DNA of 64,000 bases from Devosia ureilytica (GTDB lineage: Bacteria > Pseudomonadota > Alphaproteobacteria > Rhizobiales > Devosiaceae): NCBI RefSeq assembly GCF_024273195.1, contig NZ_JAMZCU010000002.1, forward strand, positions 627,640 to 691,639, in the 5' to 3' direction. Below, in pieces: positions 26,679-34,192 of this stretch (position 1 is its first letter; each line of letters starts with the position of its first letter). The translations under genes were made by a program, and so were the position numbers. The notes below the pieces were generated by a model. That model made no database searches. It was not told the origin of the DNA and saw nothing but the letters and a program-made list of their open reading frames with translations.

Positions 26679-27617
26679 TTACCACTCGAAGTCCGGCCCG
26701 TTCTCGCGGGCGCCCATCAGGAACACATCGCTCATCAGCCGCAGCGGCGCCGCATCGACATCGGATTGATGCGCGTCGAGCAGGTCGGCAAAGCGGTCAT
26801 AGATGCCGGCATATTCGGAATCGCCATGCTCCAGCACGACATCGCCATTGATCCGCAGCGTCCGTCCGCCGCGTTCGAGCTTCAGATCGTCGCCAGTGCC
26901 CGTGACCACATGAATGGTCCAGATTTCTCCGCTCTCTTCGAGCCAGTTGAATCCCGAGGACATCTCCGGGCGATGCGGCTGGCCGGACTTGAACTTGACC
27001 TCGACATCCACCGGCGTCTGCCGATTGGCCGGAAAGGTCAGGTTGGCGCTTTCCACAAACACGGGAAAGGGCATGATCTTGGTGAAGATCGAATAGGCGT
27101 TGATCCCGGGATCGCACACGCCAAACCCGCCCGGCTCCCATACCCAATCCTGCCCCGGATGCCACTTGCGCACACTCTCGCGCCAGTCGATACGAACCGA
27201 TTTGACGCCCTGCTGGGCCAGGATCGCCTTGGCCCGGTCGACCGCGGCATTGTACTGGCTGTGCCAGGTCTGGAACAGCACCCGGTCGAGCCGCGCCGCA
27301 TGGGCAATAATGTCATCAAGCTCGGAGATCGTGGTGGTGGGTGGCTTTTCCATCATCACGTCCTTGCCCGCGTCCAGCGCCTCGCGCACCAGGCTATGGC
27401 GTACGCCCGGCGGCGTGCAGATGGACACAAGCCCGACATCTGGCATGGCGGCATAAAGCTCGGCGGCGGTGCGAAACACCGGCTTGTCGCCATGGCCGAC
27501 GCCGCGCGTCGACACGGTCGCCGCCAGCTCGAAATCCTCCGAAGCGTCGATCACCGGCAGATGCTGGTCCTGGGCGATCTTGCCCACGCCAATAACGGCG
27601 ATCTTGCGCTTGGCCAT
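26679..27617 (-). CDS. L-arabinose/D-galactose 1-dehydrogenase-like enzyme (Gfo/Idh/MocA)
   Basis: This 312-residue protein has GVGKIAQDQHLP at residues 10-21, EKPP near residue 98, and the block VRKWHPGQDWVWEPGGFGV, then DPGINA. These closely resemble Azospirillum L-arabinose 1-dehydrogenase and pseudomonad D-galactose 1-dehydrogenase, which start the oxidative, non-phosphorylating breakdown of the sugar. GGAG lies eight bases before the chosen ATG. No lactonase or dehydratase partner is adjacent. The exact sugar cannot be told from sequence. Confidence 0.8.
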   Translation of the reverse strand: MAKRKIAVIGVGKIAQDQHLPVIDASEDFELAATVSTRGVGHGDKPVFRTAAELYAAMPDVGLVSICTPPGVRHSLVREALDAGKDVMMEKPPTTTISELDDIIAHAARLDRVLFQTWHSQYNAAVDRAKAILAQQGVKSVRIDWRESVRKWHPGQDWVWEPGGFGVCDPGINAYSIFTKIMPFPVFVESANLTFPANRQTPVDVEVKFKSGQPHRPEMSSGFNWLEESGEIWTIHVVTGTGDDLKLERGGRTLRINGDVVLEHGDSEYAGIYDRFADLLDAHQSDVDAAPLRLMSDVFLMGARENGPDFEW

Positions 27618-27763
27618 GCCGAAAACTCCGTGTCTGTGTTGGTTGTGCATCGAAATCGACCGAGAGCCGCATCGCACATTTCGGTTCGATGCCTCAAAGG
27701 CGCGGCTATAGAGCAGACCTTACCCGGCTCTGCCAAGACCTCAAGCGGATAAAAGTATGATTT

Positions 27764-28126
27764 TTATGCCGTGGGTGCTGGAGGCGGTGGTTCCCACAAT
27801 TCGATCTGGTTGCCTTCGGGGTCCTGGATGCGCGCGAAGCGCCCGGTTTCGAGACTGTCCCACTCGTCGGGACGCGTCTCGATGGCAATGCCGGCACTCT
27901 TGAGCTGGTCCATCAGCGCGTCGAGGTCATCGACCCTGAAATTGATCATCCACTGTTTGTCGGCGGGGAAGTAGTCGGTCTCCTGCTTGAAAGGAGCAAA
28001 GACCGTAAAGCCCGCCTGCTGGGACCAGAATTCCACAACGCCCAGGTGCGTCTCGTACCATTGCGCCAGTGCCTTGGTGTCGCGGGATCGAAAGAACACC
28101 CCGCCAATGCCAACCGCCTTTGCCAT
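27764..28126 (-). CDS. VOC superfamily (glyoxalase-like) protein
   Basis: This 120-residue single-domain protein has the beta-alpha-beta-beta-beta pattern of the VOC superfamily, with GGVFFRSRDTKALAQWYETH at the N-terminus and DPEGNQIELWEP at the C-terminus. The family includes glyoxalases, dioxygenases and resistance proteins, and the substrate cannot be predicted. Its stop is about 146 bases from the sugar dehydrogenase start on the same strand. Confidence 0.78.
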   Translation of the reverse strand: MAKAVGIGGVFFRSRDTKALAQWYETHLGVVEFWSQQAGFTVFAPFKQETDYFPADKQWMINFRVDDLDALMDQLKSAGIAIETRPDEWDSLETGRFARIQDPEGNQIELWEPPPPAPTA

Positions 28127-28186
28127 CATCGCCTCCCGCGTCCGGGCTGACAGGATGGCACAGCGACCAGCGCGGCCAAAGTCAAT

Positions 28187-29440
28187 TCAGCGGATGAGGA
28201 TGGCCCTGAAGTCGTTGACATTGGTGCCCGTCGGGCCGGTCATGAACAGGTCGCCAATCGCTGCAAAGGCGGTGTAGGCGTCATTGTTGGCCAGCGCCGC
28301 CTGCGGGTCGATCCCCGCTTCGCGCATCCGCCGGGCCGAGGTCCCATCGACAAAGCCCCCGGCATTGTCCTCCGATCCATCCACGCCATCAGTGTCCCCG
28401 GCCAGCGCCGAGACGTTCTCGACGCCATCAAGGGCAATGGCGAGCGCGAGGAGAAATTCGCCGTTCCGCCCGCCGCGCCCCTTGCCGCGCAGCGTTACCG
28501 TGGTTTCCCCACCCGACAGCAGCACCACGGGCTTGCTGAACGGTCGGTTGCGCGTGGCAATCTCGCGGGCCAGGGCGGCATGCACCTGCGCCACGTCGCG
28601 CGCCTCGCCCTCAATAGAATCCGAGAGGATCGCGGCGTCCACGCCCTCTTCCCGCGCCAGATCGGCCGCCGCTTCCAGCGACAGGGCCGCCGAAGCAATG
28701 GTGACGACACTATTGTTGGCAAACACCGGATCGGTCGTGTCGGGCGGTAAATTGGCGTCGCTTGCCAGCAGTCGCGTGGCCGCCTCGGGCAGATCCAGCC
28801 GATAGAGTGCCGCTAGCCGCCGGGCCGCTTCACGACCGCCACTGAGGGGCAGGGTGGGGCCTGAGGCCACCAGCGCCGGGTCGTCGCCCGGCACGTCCGA
28901 CACCACCAGTGTCGCCACCCGCGCTGGCGCCGCGGCCGCCGCCAGTCGCCCGCCCTTGATGGTCGAGAACTGATTTCGGATGAGGTTCATCACCCCGATG
29001 GGCGCGCCGGAGGCCAGCAGCGCCCGATTGATCTCTTGCTCGTCCTCAAAGCTCAGCCCTTCGGCCGGGGCCGGTAGTAGCGATGAGCCGCCACCCGAAA
29101 TCAGCGCAACGACCAGATCGTCCACGCTCAACCCGCTGACCAGGTCCATCAGCCGCGCTGCGGCTTTGAGGCCCGCTGCGTCAGGCACTGGATGCGCCGC
29201 TTCGACGATTTCGATGCGTTCGCAGGCCTCCGCATAGCCGTATCGAGTGACCACGAGTCCCGAAATCTCGCCCGGCCAGGCTTTTTCAAAGGCCCGCGCC
29301 ATCTGGGCCGAAGCCTTGCCCGCGCCAATGACAACGGTGCGCCCCTTGGCAGGCGCCGGCAGATGCCGCTCCACCGCCAGTGCCGGTTGCGCCTGGGCAA
29401 CGGCCCGATGGAAAAGGCTTTCGAGCAGGGGGCGGTCCAT
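28187..29440 (-). CDS. gckA: Glycerate 2-kinase (MOFRL family)
   Basis: This 417-residue protein has the two-part layout of type II glycerate kinases: an N-terminal DUF4147 domain (VIGAGKASAQMARAFE, LISGGGSSLLPAP, IKGGRLA) and a C-terminal MOFRL domain (LLSGGETTVTLRGKGRGGRN, AGDTDGVDG). It phosphorylates D-glycerate to 2-phosphoglycerate. Older databases label such proteins hydroxypyruvate reductase (TtuD), which the motifs do not support. The start at MDRPLLESLF is favoured by family length although the ribosome site is weak. Confidence 0.88.
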   Translation of the reverse strand: MDRPLLESLFHRAVAQAQPALAVERHLPAPAKGRTVVIGAGKASAQMARAFEKAWPGEISGLVVTRYGYAEACERIEIVEAAHPVPDAAGLKAAARLMDLVSGLSVDDLVVALISGGGSSLLPAPAEGLSFEDEQEINRALLASGAPIGVMNLIRNQFSTIKGGRLAAAAAPARVATLVVSDVPGDDPALVASGPTLPLSGGREAARRLAALYRLDLPEAATRLLASDANLPPDTTDPVFANNSVVTIASAALSLEAAADLAREEGVDAAILSDSIEGEARDVAQVHAALAREIATRNRPFSKPVVLLSGGETTVTLRGKGRGGRNGEFLLALAIALDGVENVSALAGDTDGVDGSEDNAGGFVDGTSARRMREAGIDPQAALANNDAYTAFAAIGDLFMTGPTGTNVNDFRAILIR

Positions 29441-29563
29441 TGGCTGGTATCTTTGTGCGTAACCGAGGTGACGCTTTGTCGCCACCGCTCCTGCTTTTGT
29501 CCAGCCCCTGGCTTGTCAAACCACTGCCATATAGGTCCACTAGCTCCCCGGTCAGGAGGCCCC

Positions 29564-30256
29564 ATGCCGCAAAGATTCGCTGTTTATTACGCTCCCGCCG
29601 TCACCGACCTCCTTTGGGACCGCGCGGCCATCTGGCTGGGTCGCGACCCGGCCACCGGGCAATCCCATGATGGCGCCGTCGCCGGCATCGAGCGCACGCG
29701 CCTGCTCAATCTGACCCAATCAGCCGGGCGCTATGGGTTTCATGCCACCCTCAAAGCCCCCATGGCCCTGGCAGAGGGCCAGACCGAGGCGGCGCTGCGT
29801 GCCGCCATGCAGCGTGTCGCCGCCGAACTGCCGCCCGTGCCGCTGGGCAAGCTGACCATCGCCAATCTCGATGGCTTTCTGGCTCTGGTGCCCGAAGAGG
29901 CCGACAATCCGCAGATCCTTGATTTTGCAGCCAGTGTCGTCGAGGCCTTCGAGCCGTTTCGGGCGCCCTTGAACCCGCGTGACCGCGCCGCCCGGGCGAC
30001 GGCCAATCTGACGCCGCGCCAGGAAGAACTGCTCGATGCCTACGGCTATCCCTATGTGTTCGATCAGTTCCTCTTCCATATGACGCTCACCGACCGGCTG
30101 GCGGGCGCTGACCACGCGGACCTCTTGCGCGCGGCCCAGACCTGGTTCGGGCCGGTGCTGGACGAACCCGTCACCATCGACCGGCTGTCACTCTATCACG
30201 AGCAGGAAAATCAACTGCCTTTCCGCCGCATTGCCGATTTTGGACTGGAGGGCTGA
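29564..30256 (+). CDS. DUF1045 protein, 2H-phosphoesterase-like, phosphonate cluster
   Basis: This 230-residue protein carries two H-x-T motifs, H60-A-T62 in FHATLKAP and H172-M-T174 in FHMTLT, the catalytic signature of 2H phosphoesterases. DUF1045 proteins are found in C-P lyase operons of alphaproteobacteria, and it is inferred here that the protein handles a cyclic ribose phosphate, a job done by PhnP in E. coli. AGGAGG precedes the ATG. It starts a short operon with phnM and phnN. Confidence 0.82.
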   Translation: MPQRFAVYYAPAVTDLLWDRAAIWLGRDPATGQSHDGAVAGIERTRLLNLTQSAGRYGFHATLKAPMALAEGQTEAALRAAMQRVAAELPPVPLGKLTIANLDGFLALVPEEADNPQILDFAASVVEAFEPFRAPLNPRDRAARATANLTPRQEELLDAYGYPYVFDQFLFHMTLTDRLAGADHADLLRAAQTWFGPVLDEPVTIDRLSLYHEQENQLPFRRIADFGLEG

Positions 30257-30258
30257 TC

Positions 30259-31395
30259 GTGCCTGAAACCGTCTTTCGCAATGCGCGCATCGTTCTTGCC
30301 GATGACATTGTCACCGGCAGTCTTCTGGTCCGTGATGGGGTGATTGCCGCAATCGACCCGGGGACAGGCCGGGAGGGCGAGGACATGTCCGGGGACTATC
30401 TGATCCCCGGCCTGGTCGAGTTGCACACCGACCATCTCGAAAATCATTATCGTCCGCGTCCCGGCGTTTTCTGGGATCCGCTGGCGGCGCTTCATGCCCA
30501 TGATGCGCAAATCGCCGGCTCCGGCATTACCACGGTGTTCGACGCCGTGCGGATCGGCTCCGATGTCGACCTGCCCGACATGCTGGCGCATGCGCAAAAG
30601 CTGGTCGACGCGGTGCGGGCCGGACAGCAGGCACACTGGCTGCGCGCCGAACACTTCATCCACCTGCGCTGCGAATTGCCCAGCCACGACGTTGTCGATC
30701 ATTTCGACGCCCTGGCCGATCACCCCTCGACCCGCCTGGCCTCGGTCATGGATCACACCCCCGGTCAGCGCCAGTTTCGCTCGCTCGAGGCTTACAAGAA
30801 TTTTTATGCCTCGCAGATGGGTAGCAATGCCGCCGAGGCCCAGGCCTATCTCGATGCGCGGCTTGCCGAGCACGAGCGCTATTCCGGCCCCAATCGGCAG
30901 GCCATTGTCTCGAGGGCGCGCACAATGGGCATCGCCTTGGCCAGCCATGACGACGCCACCCTCGCCCATGTCGAACAGGCTGAGGCCGATGGCGTCGCCA
31001 TTGCCGAATTCCCGACGACTTTGGAAGCCGCTGCCGCGGCCCATGAAGCCGGCCTTTCCATTCTCATGGGCGCGCCCAATGTGGTGAGGGGCAAATCCCA
31101 TTCGGGCAATATCTCGGCCACCGATCTCGTGGCGGCGGGTCTGCTCGATATTCTCAGTTCCGACTACGTGCCCTTTGCTCTTTTGCAAGCCGCCTTCGTG
31201 CTTCCCAGCCGCGTCGCGGGCCTTGACCTGCCTCGGGCGCTTGCTACCGTGACCCGCAATCCGGCCCGTGCCGCAGGGTTCGATGACCGGGGCGAGATTG
31301 CGCCGGGCAAGCGGGCTGATCTCGTGCGTGTCGCGGCGGATGGTCCGTTGCGGGCGGTGCGGGGTGTCTGGCGTGAAGGGCAGCGTGTGAGTTGA
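30259..31395 (+). CDS. phnM: Alpha-D-ribose 1-methylphosphonate 5-triphosphate diphosphatase PhnM
   Basis: This 378-residue amidohydrolase-fold protein has the metal site LHTDHLENH (H56, H59) and the PhnM blocks GVFWDPLAALHAHDAQIAGS and ALASHDDATLAHV. PhnM removes pyrophosphate from the ribose triphosphonate intermediate of C-P lyase metabolism. It starts with GTG two bases after the DUF1045 stop, with GGAGGG seven bases upstream. The core lyase genes phnGHIJKL are absent from this window. Confidence 0.93.
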   Translation: MPETVFRNARIVLADDIVTGSLLVRDGVIAAIDPGTGREGEDMSGDYLIPGLVELHTDHLENHYRPRPGVFWDPLAALHAHDAQIAGSGITTVFDAVRIGSDVDLPDMLAHAQKLVDAVRAGQQAHWLRAEHFIHLRCELPSHDVVDHFDALADHPSTRLASVMDHTPGQRQFRSLEAYKNFYASQMGSNAAEAQAYLDARLAEHERYSGPNRQAIVSRARTMGIALASHDDATLAHVEQAEADGVAIAEFPTTLEAAAAAHEAGLSILMGAPNVVRGKSHSGNISATDLVAAGLLDILSSDYVPFALLQAAFVLPSRVAGLDLPRALATVTRNPARAAGFDDRGEIAPGKRADLVRVAADGPLRAVRGVWREGQRVS

Positions 31396-31958
31396 ACGAT
31401 CGGCCACCTGGAGTTCTGGTTCTCGTCATCGGCCCCTCGGGAGTCGGCAAGGACACGCTGATCGGCGGTGCCCGTCAGGCGCTCGACAACGACAAGCGCT
31501 TCAGCTTCGTGCGGCGGCTGGTGACCCGCCCCGCCGATATCGACCTTGAAGATCATGTCAGCCTCGATAGCGATGAGTTTGCCCGCGCGGCCAAGGCGGG
31601 CCGCTTTGCCCTCACTTGGCAGGCCCATGGTCTCGACTATGCCTTGCCCATTGGCGTTGATACCGACCTGGCGCTTGGGCGTGTGGTCATAGCCAATATA
31701 TCGCGCCATGTGGTGCCGCAGGCCATCGTCAAATACCCCCATTGCCAGGTGATCCAGATTTCGGCCGAAATCTCGCTGCGGGCCGAGCGCCTGGCCCGGC
31801 GCGGGCGGGAAAGCCGCGATCAGATCGTGGCGCGGTTGGCCCGCGAAGGCGCTGCGCTGCCGGCCGATATCGAACCCATGGTCATCGACAATTCCAGTTC
31901 GGTGGGCATCGGGGTCACGGCCTTCGTCATGGCGCTGCGCCGCATCGCTGCGGATTGA
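31392..31958 (+). CDS. phnN: Ribose 1,5-bisphosphokinase PhnN
   Basis: This 188-residue P-loop kinase has Walker A GPSGVGKD at residues 14-21 and the guanylate-kinase-like segment RLVTRPADIDLEDHVSLDSD. PhnN turns ribose 1,5-bisphosphate into PRPP, closing the route from phosphonate to nucleotide precursors. The start appears to be TTG at 31392, overlapping the phnM stop by four bases (TTGA); there is no in-frame ATG or GTG nearby. Confidence 0.92.
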   Translation: MNDRPPGVLVLVIGPSGVGKDTLIGGARQALDNDKRFSFVRRLVTRPADIDLEDHVSLDSDEFARAAKAGRFALTWQAHGLDYALPIGVDTDLALGRVVIANISRHVVPQAIVKYPHCQVIQISAEISLRAERLARRGRESRDQIVARLAREGAALPADIEPMVIDNSSSVGIGVTAFVMALRRIAAD

Positions 31959-32017
31959 ACCCTTGGCGGCCCTGGCGCGTTGGTCCGATATCGATAGAAG
32001 CGTCAGGAGTTATCCCC

Positions 32018-32167
32018 GTGTCCCGTAACAGCCTTTACGGCGTGATCGCCATTCTGGTCATCGCGCTGGTTGCCTTTGGCATCTACACTGTCCAGCAGCA
32101 GCAATCCCGCCCGGGGATCGAGGTGCGCGTGGACGAAGGGGGGATTTCGATCGATGGAAACAGCTAA
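32018..32167 (+). CDS. Small membrane protein of 49 residues
   Basis: A GTG start at 32018 with CAGGAG eight bases upstream opens a 49-residue protein: one membrane helix (LYGVIAILVIALVAFGIYTV) then a short tail with VDEGGISIDGN. I recall similar short proteins of this form in many Rhizobiales, without known function. It lies 59 bases after phnN and overlaps the next small gene by 14 bases. The gene is short but the ribosome site and conservation of form support it. Confidence 0.65.
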   Translation: MSRNSLYGVIAILVIALVAFGIYTVQQQQSRPGIEVRVDEGGISIDGNS

Positions 32168-32360
32168 GGACCAGAACGAGCACCGGCATCAGGCCATCGC
32201 CACGGCGCTGGCTGCCGAGCTGGAACGCCAGGCTCAGGCCGGCGCGTCGCGCATCGATATCGAAGCCTTGGCGCAGGCCGTCGAACTGGCGCTTGACCCG
32301 GCTTTGCCGTCCTCGGAAGGCAAGCGGCCCTCCGAGCTCAATGCGACCAATGACGACTGA
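32154..32360 (+). CDS. Small hypothetical protein of 68 residues
   Basis: This charged, helical 68-residue protein (ATALAAELERQAQAGASRID, then IEALAQAVELALD) starts at an ATG inside the end of the preceding small gene, with a G-rich ribosome site (GAAGGGGGGA) about ten bases upstream. No membrane segment or known motif is visible. It is the last gene before a strong terminator and probably belongs to the same transcript as the 49-residue protein. I do not recognise it. Confidence 0.6.
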   Translation: METAKDQNEHRHQAIATALAAELERQAQAGASRIDIEALAQAVELALDPALPSSEGKRPSELNATNDD

Positions 32361-32383
32361 TCGTTGATCGCGGCAGGCAAAGC

Positions 32384-32412
32384 AAAGCCGGTGGCGTGAC
32401 CACCGGCTTTTT
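32384..32412. terminator. Rho-independent terminator, likely bidirectional
   Basis: An 8-bp GC stem (GCCGGTGG with its complement, loop CGTGA) is flanked by AAA on one side and TTTTT on the other, extending the stem to 11 bp. It ends the plus-strand phnN/small-gene transcript, and it begins at the stop codon of the convergent small gene, so it may serve both. Confidence 0.85.
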
Positions 32413-32627
32413 CATGCGGGTTCGCCGCCTTCCACCGCCCGGCTGACCGCCAGATGTGCGGTCTCGATGGTCGGGAAATGTTGCCCGTCCATGGCAAAGG
32501 CGGGCAGCTTGACGGCCACGAACTTGTAGCCGCCCGCAGCCGGCACAACGACGCCCTGAGGCTCGCCGCCAACTTCGATAACGATGGGTCTGAGCCTTTC
32601 GGCCCGATTCAGATTGTTTTCCTGCAT
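32412..32627 (-). CDS. Small hypothetical protein of 71 residues
   Basis: This 71-residue protein reads as a compact beta-rich domain (IVIEVGGEPQGVVVPAAGGY, then KFVAVKLPAF) with a C-terminal helix. I do not recognise it. ATG at 32627 has GGAG about ten bases upstream and is preferred to a GTG five codons earlier. It is convergent with the small-gene pair and shares their terminator. Confidence 0.55.
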   Translation of the reverse strand: MQENNLNRAERLRPIVIEVGGEPQGVVVPAAGGYKFVAVKLPAFAMDGQHFPTIETAHLAVSRAVEGGEPA

Positions 32628-33135
32628 GGGTGGAAGCTCCACTTGCGCGTCGGTCCATCACGGTCTCCTTCCTCGTGGAAGGGGATCGGGGGCTGGCAAC
32701 GCGGGGTCTATCGGCTTAGTGAGACGGGGATGTGACGAAAATGATCACATTCGTTTTGAGCGACAGGACCCTTGCCAGCGTTTGGCGACGTTCATGCGGG
32801 TTACTACGGTCGAACACATGGCATGGATTGTGAAGGTCGTCGATGTCGGCATCGTCATTCCTCTCCTTGCGGGTGTTGGACGTCGTGGTGACACGCCATT
32901 GCGGCGCGGCAATGGCAAGATAGGGACAGCGATCTGGTTTTTCCAGTCCACCTTTATGCGTATTGGCCGCTTTTCTCGAAAAACTCTATTCCGATTCTGC
33001 CAGCCGACAAAATTATGATACATGGCGTCATGTTTAAGAGCAAGCGCGTGCGACTTGCGCCATGCGGCGCAATCTGGTGTTGTCCAGCCAGGTAGCGTTC
33101 CCGCCAAGCGTGCGGCGGGTCTGAGGGGAACATAG
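32628..33135. other. 508-base intergenic region without a clear gene
   Basis: I see no supported coding sequence. A stem-loop at 32895-32916 (GCCATTGC with its complement around GGCGCG) and a small CTGG-TTTTT-CCAG hairpin near 32934 stand out. The stretch just before 33136 is AT-rich (AAAATTATGATAC) and probably holds the promoter of the LacI gene. A decayed gene is possible. Confidence 0.45.
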
Positions 33136-34182
33136 GTGTCGCAAGAAGAAGGACCGCCCGCCTCGCGCGGCAAGCGGGGCGTAAAGCCATCGGGAAGGCC
33201 GACGCTCAAGACCATTGCACAGATGACCGGTCTTGCCGTCACGACCATTTCGCGCGCGCTCAATAACGCGCCCGAACTGGCCCAGGATACCCGTGACCGA
33301 GTGCAGAAAATTGCCGCCGAGATCGGCTATCTGCCGGATCGGGCGGCCCTGCGCCTCAAGACGGGACGCACCAATGTCATTTCGCTGATCCTTGAGCCCG
33401 ACGAGCAGATCTACGGTTTTGGCACCAGCCTGGTCACCGGCATCACCGAGGCCTTGCGCAACACCGCGTTTCACCTCGTCATCACGCCGCTGTTTCGCAA
33501 TGTCGAGCCCATCGAGCCGATCACCCACATCGTGCGCAATCGCATGGCCGATGGTGTTATCTTCTCCAAGGCCGAAACCTTTGACGAGCGCATCCGCTTT
33601 CTCATCGACAACGATTTCCCCTTTGTCAGCCACGGTCGCAGCCGCTGGCCCGAGCCGCATCCCTTCGTCGATTATGACAACGAGGCCTATGCCTATGGCG
33701 CGACGTTGCGCCTGGCGGCCAAGGGCTGCCGCAAGGTTTCCATCGTGCTGCCCGATAGCGCCTTGACCTATACCGAGCATCTCAAGGCCGGCATCGAGCG
33801 GGCGGCGCGCGAAACCGGCATCGCCTATGAGTTCGCCGCCGACGTCAATCTGGGCAGTCCCACCGATGCGATCCGAAGCTATGTGATCCGCCGGGCCAAA
33901 CGTCCCGACGCACCGGATGGCTATATCTGCGCGTCGGAAGTTTCGGCGCTGGCCGTTACCGGCGGCTTGACCGATGCGGGGCTGGTCGTGGGCAAGACGG
34001 CCCATGTGGTGACCAAGCAGTCGTCGTCAATGTTTGCGCAGTTCCAGCCCGGCGCCGAGACCGTGCAGGAGGACTTTGTCGCGGCTGGCCGCAATCTGGG
34101 CAGCCTGCTGCTGCGCCGCATCGCCGGCGAAACCGAGGGTCTGCAATTCGTGGCCGAACCGAAGTTCGAGTGGAAGGACTGA
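33136..34182 (+). CDS. LacI family transcriptional regulator
   Basis: This 348-residue regulator has a LacI helix-turn-helix after an extended N-terminus (RPTLKTIAQMTGLAVTTISR at residues 21-40), then a hinge and sugar-binding core. It closely resembles the second LacI protein at 41.8 kb in the helix-turn-helix, in GYLPDRA and in FVSHGR, so the two are paralogues of one rhizobial subgroup. GTG is the start, with GGGGAA upstream. No transporter or catabolic gene is adjacent, so the target is unknown. Confidence 0.88.
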   Translation: MSQEEGPPASRGKRGVKPSGRPTLKTIAQMTGLAVTTISRALNNAPELAQDTRDRVQKIAAEIGYLPDRAALRLKTGRTNVISLILEPDEQIYGFGTSLVTGITEALRNTAFHLVITPLFRNVEPIEPITHIVRNRMADGVIFSKAETFDERIRFLIDNDFPFVSHGRSRWPEPHPFVDYDNEAYAYGATLRLAAKGCRKVSIVLPDSALTYTEHLKAGIERAARETGIAYEFAADVNLGSPTDAIRSYVIRRAKRPDAPDGYICASEVSALAVTGGLTDAGLVVGKTAHVVTKQSSSMFAQFQPGAETVQEDFVAAGRNLGSLLLRRIAGETEGLQFVAEPKFEWKD

Positions 34183-34192
34183 GGCCCGGGCC

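Noticed and set aside
26679..27617. Generic Gfo/Idh/MocA label for the protein at 26.7 kb.
   Set aside because: The motif VRKWHPGQDWVWEPGG fits the L-arabinose/D-galactose 1-dehydrogenase subgroup much better.
28187..29440. Hydroxypyruvate reductase (TtuD) name.
   Set aside because: The MOFRL architecture belongs to glycerate 2-kinase, and no dehydrogenase cofactor motif is present.
32584..33018. A possible plus-strand gene in the 508-base gap before the first LacI gene.
   Set aside because: There is no ribosome site, the codon use is unlike the neighbours, and no homologous pattern was recognised.
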